Shown: positions 1-6,829 of the stretch, one piece after another
Numbering within the stretch: position 1 is the first letter of the stretch
How the letters are laid out: every line of letters starts with the position of its first letter
Assembly (NCBI RefSeq): GCF_030644225.1
Contig: NZ_CP128650.1
Coordinates: forward strand, 2,315,001-2,379,000
Direction of reading: 5' to 3'
From: Selenomonas dianae
Lineage (GTDB): Bacteria; Bacillota; Negativicutes; Selenomonadales; Selenomonadaceae
DNA length: 64,000 bases
Notes under the pieces: model-generated
Told to the model about the DNA's origin: nothing
What the model saw: only the letters and a program-made list of their open reading frames with translations
The model's database searches: none
Position numbers and translations under genes: made by a program

Positions 1-1
1 C

Positions 2-646
2 GAAGGCGTCCAGCAGGCGCTTCTCAAGATGCTTGAGGGCAGCGTGGTGGAGTTCACGGCACGCGGACAGCGCAAGCACCCCGAGGCGCCGACGATCAAG
101 GTGGACACAAAGAACATTCTCTTTATCGTGGGCGGCGCGTTCGTCGGCATCGAAAAGACGATTGCAAAGCGTCTCCGCAAGGGCAACGTCGCGATGGGTT
201 TTGGCGCGGAGGTGCGCGGCAAAGAGGTGGAAAAGGAGTTTGACACGCTGATCCACCAGGTAACGCCCGAGGATCTGATGGAGTACGGCATCATCCCCGA
301 GATCATCGGACGCCTGCCCGTGATCTGCACGCTCGAAACGCTCGACGAGGACGCACTGCTGCGCATCCTCACGGAGCCGATCAACGCACCCGTGCGCCAG
401 TATGAGAAGCTGCTTGCGATGGACGGCGTGGAGCTCGTCTTTACGGAGGACGCGCTGCGTGCGGTCGCAAAGAAGGCAATCGAGCGCAAGACCGGTGCAC
501 GCAGTCTGAAGGGCATCATCGAGGAGGTCATGCTCGACGTGATGTTCGACATCCCGCGCGAGAGTGCGCCGCGCCGCGTCACCGTGACGAAGGAATGCAT
601 CACCGAGGGAGCCGCGCCGATCATCGAGAATGCGGCGGCGGGGTGA
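2..646 (+). CDS. clpX: ATP-dependent Clp protease ATP-binding subunit ClpX (C-terminal part)
   Basis: This is the AAA+ unfoldase that feeds substrates to ClpP. The reading frame is already open at the left edge, so the N-terminal zinc finger and Walker A lie outside the window. Visible parts are the FIVGGAFVG segment, the AMGFGAEV stretch at the position of the ClpP-docking IGF loop, the PEIIGRLPV segment and the sensor-2 region with GARSLKGIIEEVMLDVMFDIP split over the C-terminal small domain. The C-terminus ends normally in a short tail at a TGA. No lon gene follows within the window; a family A repeat starts 4 bases after the stop. Family identity is secure. Confidence 0.95.
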   Translation, partial: EGVQQALLKMLEGSVVEFTARGQRKHPEAPTIKVDTKNILFIVGGAFVGIEKTIAKRLRKGNVAMGFGAEVRGKEVEKEFDTLIHQVTPEDLMEYGIIPEIIGRLPVICTLETLDEDALLRILTEPINAPVRQYEKLLAMDGVELVFTEDALRAVAKKAIERKTGARSLKGIIEEVMLDVMFDIPRESAPRRVTVTKECITEGAAPIIENAAAG

Positions 647-650
647 ATTA

Positions 651-814
651 AGGAAGCACTGATAAATTCAGCCACGCCATCTTAGCGCATCTTTTTTGCC
701 CGCTTTTTGTCGGCAAATCCTCCACATAGCCCTTGCTATGCGTCCGGTTTGCCTCCTCAATCGGACAGAAAATCTACGCCAATCTGACGGACTTTATTTT
801 ATCAGCGATTCCTT
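651..814. repeat. Family A fold-back repeat, copy A1 (164 bp)
   Basis: A 164-bp element with imperfect terminal inverted repeats (AGGAAGCACTGATAAA at the left, TTTATCAGCGATTCCT at the right). Its centre carries CATAGC-cctt-GCTATG, so the whole element can fold into one long hairpin. TA flanks both ends. The same element recurs at 20921, 28725, 31446, 52145 and 58718, and as a deleted form at 63296. It has no coding capacity, which fits a MITE-like or REP/BIME-like element. Confidence 0.85.
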
Positions 815-819
815 AAGAC

Positions 820-848
820 TTGAAAAAGCAAAAAAAAAATGATATAAT
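820..848 (+). promoter_or_regulatory. Strong sigma-A-type promoter for a putative antitoxin RNA
   Basis: TTGAAA at 820-825 and a perfect TATAAT at 843-848 are separated by 17 bases, most of them A. No open reading frame with a ribosome site follows. The next element is the bidirectional terminator at 884-930, so the likely product is a short RNA convergent with the small toxin gene at 978-1067. Confidence 0.7.
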
Positions 849-854
849 AACCAT

Positions 855-930
855 AGAAAGTCTGAATGTGTCATTTTAGGCCAAAAGAAAGAAAATCCCC
901 TGCGCTTGGTAACCGCAGGGGTCTTTCTTT
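855..930 (+). ncRNA. Candidate type I antitoxin RNA (about 75 nt)
   Basis: The start is inferred from the promoter at 820-848 and the end from the hairpin at 884-930. It is transcribed toward the toxin gene on the other strand, and the two transcripts would overlap through the shared terminator stem. This is the arrangement of the Fst/par family of type I toxin-antitoxin loci. It is inferred from layout alone. Confidence 0.5.
884..930. terminator. Bidirectional intrinsic terminator shared by toxin mRNA and antitoxin RNA
   Basis: An 8-bp stem CCCCTGCG/CGCAGGGG (897-904 and 914-921) has a 9-base loop. It is extended by AAAGAAAGA (884-892) pairing with TCTTTCTTT (922-930), so a U-rich tail follows the stem on each strand. 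Confidence 0.75.
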
Positions 931-977
931 GCGACCGGTAATGTCGCGTCAGGCTGATGCCACAATGGCGGTTGCTT

Positions 978-1067
978 CTACCGCCTCAGCCTCTGCAAAA
1001 TCAGTGCCCCGAGAATACTCCCGAGTACGCTGTTCAGCAGGAAAAGCAAAAAGTCTGTTAGTGTCAT
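978..1067 (-). CDS. Small hydrophobic peptide, candidate type I toxin
   Basis: A 29-residue peptide that begins MTLTDFLLFLLNSVLGSILG and ends ILQRLRR: a short polar start, one hydrophobic helix of about 20 residues, and a basic tail. This is the usual shape of Fst/TxpA/holin-like membrane toxins. A near-perfect ribosome site (GGAGGAGG) lies 7-8 bases upstream of the ATG. An extended -10 (TGC-TATACT, 1122-1127 on the - strand) would give an mRNA of about 230 nt that ends at the hairpin 884-930. The opposing promoter at 820-848 supports a regulated toxin. Homology was not tested, so the toxin role is inferred. Confidence 0.6.
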   Translation of the reverse strand: MTLTDFLLFLLNSVLGSILGALILQRLRR

Positions 1068-1121
1068 CTGATAGCCTCCTCCCCTAACCATATTGGCTTC
1101 GGTAAAGGCCGTGGCAGCTTC

Positions 1122-1130
1122 AGTATAGCA
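1122..1130 (-). promoter_or_regulatory. Extended -10 promoter of the small toxin gene
   Basis: On the - strand this reads TGC directly followed by TATACT, an extended -10. No good -35 is seen. It lies 55 bases upstream of the toxin ATG. Confidence 0.5.
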
Positions 1131-1141
1131 CAAAACACACG

Positions 1142-1182
1142 AAAAAATCCCACTGCGCCCGATGAACGCAGTGGGATTTTTC
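1142..1182. terminator. Intrinsic terminator downstream of the P-loop kinase
   Basis: The stem AATCCCACTGCG/CGCAGTGGGATT is flanked by A and T runs on both sides. It ends the kinase transcript (stop at 1193) and insulates the toxin gene. Confidence 0.8.
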
Positions 1183-1192
1183 GTATGCAGCT

Positions 1193-1945
1193 TTATCCGC
1201 GCACGAAGTCACCGTCCTCCTCCATGCGCCAGATCTCATCCGCCGAGCCTACGTGCGCGGCGAAGAGCAGGACGTTCGGGGCATCGCTTTTCTCGTAGAA
1301 CGCGCTCGCCTCCGCCTCGGAGAGTCCGCCCTGCACCTTGCGGGCGATCAGGCGGTCACGCAGGAGTGCGGGCGGCACGTCGATGCGGAGGGTATAGTCG
1401 GCGAGGGGACGGAGATCGTGCCACGGCTCCTCATCAAGCAGCAACCAGTTTCCCTCGACGAGGAGGATGGGCGCGTCTGCGATGAGCGCATCTGGGACGA
1501 CGTCGTGTATGCGGCGGTCATAAACGGGAAACGGGGTTGCCCCCTCCTTTGCCGCCGCGAGTTTCGCCGCAAGATGCGCCACGTCGAAGGTCTCGGGCGC
1601 ACCCTTGATGGATTTCAGCGGCATCTCCAGACCGTCGCGCAGGATGCTATGCGACTCCAGATAACGGTTCGGATGGTGAAACCCGTCCATACCGAGTGCC
1701 TGAACGCGCATGAATTCCTCGTGTTCCTGCGCCAGCTGTGTGAGGAAGAGGAGGAGTGTGGATTTCCCCGTGGCGGGCGGTGCGGCGAGTAAGACGAGAA
1801 TGCGCCGCGCCGCCGCACGCTGCATCTCCGTGAGACGGCGCAGCAGCGGCAGAAACAGGCCCTCCACCGTATCCGCGTTGTAGCGGATCCTCTGCGGCAG
1901 ACCGTTCACCGTCATATCATAGGTTTGCCATCGCTTTTCATTCAC
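1193..1945 (-). CDS. P-loop nucleoside/sugar kinase-like protein (uridine kinase family fold)
   Basis: A 250-residue protein with a Walker A-like loop, APPATGKST, at residues 55-63. The downstream GMDGFHHPN segment and the LVEGNWLLLDEEPW segment are typical of the uridine kinase/phosphoribulokinase-like group, including YggC/PRK09270-type enzymes. It would phosphorylate a small hydroxyl substrate with ATP in the cytosol; the substrate cannot be named. The first glycine of the Walker loop is replaced by alanine (A-x4-GKS). I chose GTG at 1945 because AAAGGAGGG lies just upstream; an ATG-containing longer frame has no ribosome site. It has its own promoter (1968-1996). Confidence 0.75.
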   Translation of the reverse strand: MNEKRWQTYDMTVNGLPQRIRYNADTVEGLFLPLLRRLTEMQRAAARRILVLLAAPPATGKSTLLLFLTQLAQEHEEFMRVQALGMDGFHHPNRYLESHSILRDGLEMPLKSIKGAPETFDVAHLAAKLAAAKEGATPFPVYDRRIHDVVPDALIADAPILLVEGNWLLLDEEPWHDLRPLADYTLRIDVPPALLRDRLIARKVQGGLSEAEASAFYEKSDAPNVLLFAAHVGSADEIWRMEEDGDFVRG

Positions 1946-1967
1946 TGCAATCCCTCCTTTATTTGTT

Positions 1968-1996
1968 ATTGTAGCAGAAAAAAGAGTGCACCTCAA
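1968..1996 (-). promoter_or_regulatory. Promoter of the P-loop kinase gene
   Basis: On the - strand TTGAGG (1991-1996) and TACAAT (1968-1973) are separated by 17 bases. The promoter overlaps the nrdD terminator at 1977-2019, so the two genes are transcriptionally separate but tightly packed. Confidence 0.55.
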
Positions 1997-2019
1997 ACGC
2001 GATGTTTGTGGTACACTCT
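1977..2019 (-). terminator. Intrinsic terminator after nrdD
   Basis: The stem AGAGTGTACC/GGTGCACTCT (one G-U pair) is followed by TTTTTT on the - strand. It begins 15 bases after the nrdD stop. Confidence 0.75.
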
Positions 2020-2033
2020 CTGTCTGTTGCTCT

Positions 2034-4298
2034 TTAGTCCCTCATACGCGGCACGGTCATTGTCCCGAACGAGGTTTCCTTGCGGTGGCAGTGCGGGCAC
2101 TCGTTCTCGATGAGCCCCGTGTAGCCGCAGACGGGGTCGCGGTCGACGGGGTGGTTGATGGAGAAGTAGCCCATGTTCGCATCGTGCATGGCGCGGACGA
2201 CCTTCTCGAATGCCTTGACGTTCTTCGAGGGGTCGCCGTCCATCTCGATGTAGGCGATGTGCCCCGCATTCTCAAGCGCGTGGTACGGCGCCTCGATGCA
2301 GATCTTGTCATAGGCGCTGATGTCGTAGTAGACGGGGACATGACTGGAGTTCGTCATGTAGGAGCGATCGGTGACACCCGGAACGATGCCGTACGCCTTC
2401 TTGTTCGCACGCTGGAACTGCCCCGCCGTGCTCTCCGCCGGCGTGCCGAACGTTGACCAGTTGCGGTGCTCCGCCTCGGTGTACGCATCGGTGCGCTCCC
2501 TCATGTGTCCGACGATCTTCAGCCCGAGCTCCTGCGCCGCCGCACTCTCACCGTGGTGCTTGCCCGTGAGTGCGACAAGGCACTCGGCAAGGCCGCAGAA
2601 ACCGATGGAGTACGAAGCGTGTTTGAGAAGATCCCGAATCGAGTCGACGGGGCTCATCTTTTCGCTGTCCAGCCAGACGCCCTGTCCCATGAGGAACGGA
2701 TAGTTGTAGACGTGTTTTTCCTCGATGATCTTCGAGCGGTCGAGCAGGTAGTCGTGGCAGAGGTCGATGTAGTGATCGTACAGCTCCCAGAACTTATCGA
2801 GGTCGCCCTTTGCCTCCAGTGCGAGCTTCGGCAGGTTGATCGTGGTAAAGGAGAAGTTGCCGCGACTGCCCGACTGCTCGGGGCCGTTGACGTTGCTCAT
2901 GACGCGCGTGCGGCAGCCCATTGTGGCGACATAGCTGTTGTAGTCCCCCGGCTTGTAGTACTGAAGGTTGTACGGCGCGTCGAGGTTGACGAAGTTCGGG
3001 AACAGGCGGCGTGCGCTGACGCGGCAGGCTTCGATAAAGAGGTCGTAGTTCGGATCCTCTGGGTTGTAGTTGACACCCGCCTTGAGCTGAAAGACGGAGA
3101 TCGGGAAGATCGCCGTCTCACCGTTGCCAAGCCCGCTCCAAATGGCATTTAAGACCTCGCGGACGACAAGCCGCCCCTCGGGCGATGTGTCCATGCCGTA
3201 GTTGATGGAGCTGAACGGCACCTGTGCGCCCGCGCGGGAGTGCAGCGTGTTAAAGTTGTGGATGAGCGCCTCCATCGCCTGATGGGTCTCCTCCTCGACG
3301 CTCTCACACGCGAGCTGATAGACGGTGCGTGCATCCGCCTCCATTTCCTGCGCCACGGGGGTCTCGAACGCCGCGCTGTAGACGGCGTGCAGGGCACGCA
3401 GGAGCTCGGCACGCGCCTTCTCCGCGCGTTCGTCGTCCTGCTTTTCCGCGTAAATGCAAACGGCAAAGTCGAGCTCCTCACGCAGTGCCTTTTTGAATGC
3501 GTCGTGTGTGAAATGCCCGCGTCCGAGACGGTAGAGCAGTGCCTTCCACGCCTCCTCCACAACCGCCTTGCGGAACGACTTTTTCACGCCGTCCGCCATC
3601 GCATAGTCAAATGCGTTGATGCTCTGCCCGCCGAACATATCGTTCTGGTTCGACTGGATGGCGATGCACGCGAGGCTCGCGTACGCGCGGATGGAGTTTG
3701 GCTCACGCAGGAAGCCGTGTCCCGTGGAGAAACCGCCGCGGAACAGTTTGAGCAGGTCGATCTGGCAACAGTTGAACGTGATGAGTGAGAAGTCCTTGTC
3801 GTGAATGTGGATGAAGTTCTCGCGGTCGGCAGCAGCGTAACGCTCGTCGAGGACGTAGTTGTCGACAAAGTGCTTCGCGCCCTCCGCGCCGAGTTTGAGC
3901 ATGATGCCCATGGACGCGTCGGTGTTGATGTTCGCATTGTCCCGCTTGAGGTCGGAGTCGACGGCATCCGCGAAGAAGATGTCGCGGTAGCTCGCCATGA
4001 GGTGTTTCTGTGCAAGGCGGCGCTGCGCGTGCCGCTGGCGGTAGGTGATGTAGCGGCGGGCGATGTCGTGGAAGCCGTGCACAAGCAGCTGCTTTTCGAC
4101 GAGATCTTGGATCTCCTCGACGCTGATCTCCGTGCGGTCGCCGAACGCCTCCTCTACGGCGTTTGTCACCGCGTCGATCTCGATGCCCGTCATCGGGTGA
4201 ACGTACTCCTTGCTCGCCGCCGCGATCGCATTGCGAATCTTCGCACGGTCATAGGGGACGGCGTGTCCTGCACGCTTCGTTACGGTCGTCACTGTCAT
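2034..4298 (-). CDS. nrdD: Anaerobic ribonucleoside-triphosphate reductase (class III) lacking the glycyl-radical tail
   Basis: This 754-residue protein matches NrdD throughout: an N-terminal ATP-cone (residues 1 to about 95), then the catalytic barrel with FNCCQIDLLKLFRGG and NDMFGGQSINAFDYAMADG. The enzyme makes dNTPs from NTPs using formate. The C-terminal metal-binding region is present as DPVCGYTG and CPHCHRKE. The frame then ends at TMTVPRMRD. In homologues I know, this region continues into an RRITGYL-type segment whose glycine carries the radical; that segment is absent, and no other frame supplies it before the terminator. No nrdG activase gene is adjacent. It could be a damaged gene, a sequencing error, or an enzyme complemented in trans. 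Confidence 0.9.
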   Translation of the reverse strand: MTVTTVTKRAGHAVPYDRAKIRNAIAAASKEYVHPMTGIEIDAVTNAVEEAFGDRTEISVEEIQDLVEKQLLVHGFHDIARRYITYRQRHAQRRLAQKHLMASYRDIFFADAVDSDLKRDNANINTDASMGIMLKLGAEGAKHFVDNYVLDERYAAADRENFIHIHDKDFSLITFNCCQIDLLKLFRGGFSTGHGFLREPNSIRAYASLACIAIQSNQNDMFGGQSINAFDYAMADGVKKSFRKAVVEEAWKALLYRLGRGHFTHDAFKKALREELDFAVCIYAEKQDDERAEKARAELLRALHAVYSAAFETPVAQEMEADARTVYQLACESVEEETHQAMEALIHNFNTLHSRAGAQVPFSSINYGMDTSPEGRLVVREVLNAIWSGLGNGETAIFPISVFQLKAGVNYNPEDPNYDLFIEACRVSARRLFPNFVNLDAPYNLQYYKPGDYNSYVATMGCRTRVMSNVNGPEQSGSRGNFSFTTINLPKLALEAKGDLDKFWELYDHYIDLCHDYLLDRSKIIEEKHVYNYPFLMGQGVWLDSEKMSPVDSIRDLLKHASYSIGFCGLAECLVALTGKHHGESAAAQELGLKIVGHMRERTDAYTEAEHRNWSTFGTPAESTAGQFQRANKKAYGIVPGVTDRSYMTNSSHVPVYYDISAYDKICIEAPYHALENAGHIAYIEMDGDPSKNVKAFEKVVRAMHDANMGYFSINHPVDRDPVCGYTGLIENECPHCHRKETSFGTMTVPRMRD

Positions 4299-4352
4299 AT
4301 TTTGAGCTCCTTATACTATATCTTGTGGTTCGTGTTTGATGGTACGGAAGAT

Positions 4353-4381
4353 ATTGTAACAGAGGAGAGAGATGTTGGCAA
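4353..4381 (-). promoter_or_regulatory. Promoter of nrdD
   Basis: On the - strand TTGCCA (4376-4381) and TACAAT (4353-4358) have a 17-base spacer. The ATG follows 55 bases on, with AAGGAG as ribosome site. No NrdR-type box was recognised. Confidence 0.6.
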
Positions 4382-4440
4382 GGAGATTTTTAGGGTTTTG
4401 TTGTAGAATGCGTATTGATGAAACATAACGCTGCCATGCA

Positions 4441-4595
4441 GTGCTCCGTAGCAAACCCTAGTGGAGCAAACGGAGAAAAGTGTGCGACCCGCCCCCTGCG
4501 GATTTTGACCGTCCAAGCGAAGCGCGTTTGAAATCCGCAGGTATTTCGGCGGACGAGCACACGACCGCTTGCGCAACGAGGGTTCTGCGAGGAGT
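4441..4595. repeat. Family B fold-back repeat, copy B1
   Basis: An element of about 150 bp with imperfect terminal inverted repeats (AGCAAACCCTAGTGGAGCAA at the left against the complement of TTGCGCAACGAGGGTTCT at the right). Inner arms GTGTGC...TGCGGATTT and AAATCCGCA...GCACAC also pair. Further copies lie near 6641, 21097, 23469, 31348, 46828, 49709, 52050 and 61429, with remnants near 9285 and 44274. It has no coding capacity. Confidence 0.85.
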
Positions 4596-4685
4596 ACGCA
4601 TGGCAAACACACCATTCTCCCTTTGCTTATCTTTCTCTCATGGTATATAATGGAGAAATATTCTACAGACAAAGGAAGGAACGTC

Positions 4686-5699
4686 ATGAACGACAATACA
4701 ACAGCAGTCAGCTCCCGCCGCAAGATCATCCTGAGCGGCATTCAGCCCACCGGCACATTCACCCTCGGCAACTATCTCGGGGCGGTGAAGAACTGGCGGC
4801 ACCTGCAGGAGGAGTATGACTGCTATTATTTTGTCGCCGATCTGCACGCGCTGACGGTCTACCACGATCCCGCCGAGCGCCGCAGGGCGAGCCGTGCGGC
4901 GTTTGCACTGCTGCTCGCGTGCGGGCTCGCCCCCGACCAAAGTCTCGTCTTTATCCAGAGCCATGTCCCCGCGCACGCGCAGATGGGATGGATGCTCTCG
5001 TGTCTCAGCCCGTTCGGCGATCTCTCGCGCATGACGCAGTTCAAGGACAAGTCCGCGAAGCATCCCGAGGACATCAACGCGGGGCTATTCACATATCCGG
5101 CGCTGATGGCGGGTGACATCCTGCTCTATCAGGCGGACTATGTGCCCGTCGGCGCGGATCAGACGCAGCACCTTGAGTTCACGCGCAATGTCGCGGCACG
5201 GTTCAACCATGTGTACGGCGAGACGTTCCGTCTGCCCGAGGGGTACTACCCGAAGGCGGGCGCACGCGTCATGAGCCTCCAAGACCCCACGGCAAAGATG
5301 AGCAAGTCGGACGAGAATGCAAAGGCGACGATCTACATCCTCGACGATGAGAAGACGATCCTCAAAAAGTTCAAGTCCGCCGTGACGGACAGCGCGGCAG
5401 AGGTCGCGTTCCGCGAGGGCAAAGACGGCATCAACAACCTAATGACAATCTACGCCGCCGTCACGGGCAAAACGATGGAGGAAATCACGGCGGAGTTCGC
5501 AGGAAAAGGCTACGGCGACTTCAAGACCGCCGTCGGCACGGTGGTCGCGGACGAGCTGCGCCCGGTGCGTGAGAACTACGCGCGCCTGATGGAAGACAAG
5601 GCGTATCTCGATGCGGAGATTGCAAAGGGCGCGGAGCGTGCCGCGCACATCGCGGAGAAGACGCTGCGGAAAACGATGCGGAAGATGGGTCTGTGCTGA
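4686..5699 (+). CDS. trpS: Tryptophan--tRNA ligase
   Basis: A 337-residue class I aminoacyl-tRNA synthetase that charges tRNA-Trp. The HIGH-equivalent PTGTFTLGNYLGA lies near residues 20-33 and the KMSKS loop (AKMSKSDEN) near residue 205. GDLSRMTQFKDKS and GADQTQHLEFTR are the conserved Trp/ATP-site segments. Length matches bacterial TrpS. A longer frame opens upstream at 4569 inside the family B repeat, but ATG 4686 has AAGGAAGG at the right distance and gives the usual N-terminus. Its TGA overlaps the ATG of the cytidylyltransferase gene (TGATG), so the two are translationally coupled. Confidence 0.95.
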   Translation: MNDNTTAVSSRRKIILSGIQPTGTFTLGNYLGAVKNWRHLQEEYDCYYFVADLHALTVYHDPAERRRASRAAFALLLACGLAPDQSLVFIQSHVPAHAQMGWMLSCLSPFGDLSRMTQFKDKSAKHPEDINAGLFTYPALMAGDILLYQADYVPVGADQTQHLEFTRNVAARFNHVYGETFRLPEGYYPKAGARVMSLQDPTAKMSKSDENAKATIYILDDEKTILKKFKSAVTDSAAEVAFREGKDGINNLMTIYAAVTGKTMEEITAEFAGKGYGDFKTAVGTVVADELRPVRENYARLMEDKAYLDAEIAKGAERAAHIAEKTLRKTMRKMGLC

Positions 5700-6463
5700 T
5701 GAACGCGCGAGGAGGAACTGCACCGCGCACGGCAGGAAGTGACGGCGCACATCGCGTGACCCGCGCCGTTATTCTCGCGGCGGGACGCGGCTCGCGGCTC
5801 GCACCGCTGACGGATACGCTGCCGAAGCCGCTCGTCCCCGTCAGCGGCGTGCCAATCATCGCGACCATTCTCGATGCGCTTCATGCAGCGGGGATTTCGT
5901 CGATAACACTGGTACGTGGCTATCGCGGCGAGGCGTTCAACGCGCTCCGCGAAACGTACCCACAGATCGCATTTCTCGACAATCCCGACTGGGAAACGAG
6001 CAACAACATCTCGTCCATCACCCTCGCGGGGCGTGCGGGACTTCTGGAGGACAGCTATGTGATCGAGGGCGATCTCTACCTCGCCAATCCCGCCATCATC
6101 ACACCCACGCAGACGCGCACGAACTACATCGCGTTTCCTGTCGAATCGACGGACGACTGGTGTTTTGACACGGATGCGAGCGGGAAAATCACGCACATTG
6201 ATACGGCGAGCGACCATCCGTGCCATCAGATGCTCGGGCTGTCCTACTGGACGGCGGCGGACGGAGCGCGGCTGGCAGACTGTGCGAATGCGCTCTACGC
6301 CGAGGAGCAGTATCGTCAGCTCTACTGGGACGAGATTGCGTTGAAATACTATCTGCCAGAGTTCTCCATCCACATACGGGAGTGTACGCGGGAGGACGTG
6401 TGGGAGATTGATACGGTGGAGGAGCTGCGGGCATTGGAGGAGCAGATGAAGTATATGGGTTGA
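5699..6463 (+). CDS. LicC/PntC-like nucleotidyltransferase, probable AEP cytidylyltransferase
   Basis: A 254-residue protein with the sugar/choline nucleotidyltransferase signature LAAGRGSRLAPLT (residues 26-38) and the following LPKPLVPV with Lys43. EGDLYLANP provides the metal-binding Asp region. This fold transfers CMP or a similar NMP to a phosphate. With PEP mutase, AEP transaminase and phosphonopyruvate decarboxylase in the same island, the likely substrate is 2-aminoethylphosphonate, giving CMP-AEP as in the PntC family; phosphocholine (LicC) is the main alternative. ATG 5699 is taken because it overlaps the trpS stop; GTG 5693 is possible. It is separated from the rest of the island by 366 bases of repeats. 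Confidence 0.8.
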   Translation: MNARGGTAPRTAGSDGAHRVTRAVILAAGRGSRLAPLTDTLPKPLVPVSGVPIIATILDALHAAGISSITLVRGYRGEAFNALRETYPQIAFLDNPDWETSNNISSITLAGRAGLLEDSYVIEGDLYLANPAIITPTQTRTNYIAFPVESTDDWCFDTDASGKITHIDTASDHPCHQMLGLSYWTAADGARLADCANALYAEEQYRQLYWDEIALKYYLPEFSIHIRECTREDVWEIDTVEELRALEEQMKYMG

Positions 6464-6471
6464 ATGTTATG

Positions 6472-6568
6472 GGGCTTCGTCAAACGTTACGGACGTGCGA
6501 GCTCCTCGCAGAGCCCTCGTTACGCACCGTAAAACGAAAGGGCTTCGTCAAATGTTACGGACGTGCGA
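6472..6568 (+). repeat. Pair of 29-bp direct repeats
   Basis: A 29-bp unit starting GGGCTTCGTCAAA and ending GGACGTGCGA occurs at 6472-6500 and 6540-6568 with one mismatch. Between the units lies a fragment of a family B end (GCTCCTCGCAGAGCCCTCGT). It looks like debris of repeat insertion; no gene is seen from 6464 to 6640. Confidence 0.7.
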
Positions 6569-6640
6569 TGCCCGACGCAAATGGGGAGGATAACGGTGAA
6601 GCGTCAGGAGGGTCTCTGCCGGGAAGGCGGTGCGTTCCCC

Positions 6641-6790
6641 TGTAGCAAACCTAGTGAAGCAAGCGGAGAAAAGGGTACGTTCTGCCCCCTGCGGATTTCT
6701 ACCGTTCAAGCGAAGCGCGTTTGAAATCCGCAGGTATTTCGGCAGATAAGTGCCCGACCGCTTGCGTAACGAGGTTCTGCGAAGGGGATG
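6641..6790. repeat. Family B fold-back repeat, copy B2
   Basis: A complete family B copy with somewhat diverged ends (TAGCAAACCTAGTGAAGCAAG at the left, TTGCGTAACGAGGTTCTGCG at the right). It lies between the cytidylyltransferase and PEP mutase genes, so any operon transcript would carry its hairpin. Confidence 0.8.
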
Positions 6791-6829
6791 CACCGCAGGA
6801 ATCAACGAAATGGACGAGAGGGAAAATCT

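Noticed and set aside
866-1087. A 73-codon + strand frame over the first toxin-antitoxin candidate
   Set aside because: It runs through the bidirectional terminator and antisense to the toxin, with no ribosome site. The composition looks random.
2371-3152. Long + strand frames opposite nrdD, and similar long antisense frames opposite the four paralogues, hypF, secA and gdpP
   Set aside because: These are shadows caused by GC-rich codon bias. The sense genes have clear domains and ribosome sites, and the antisense products resemble no protein family.
4441-4595. Reading family B repeats as tRNA genes or attenuators because of their strong hairpins and shared ends
   Set aside because: They lack tRNA features and occur in both orientations beside unrelated genes. 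A mobile or fold-back repeat explains them better.
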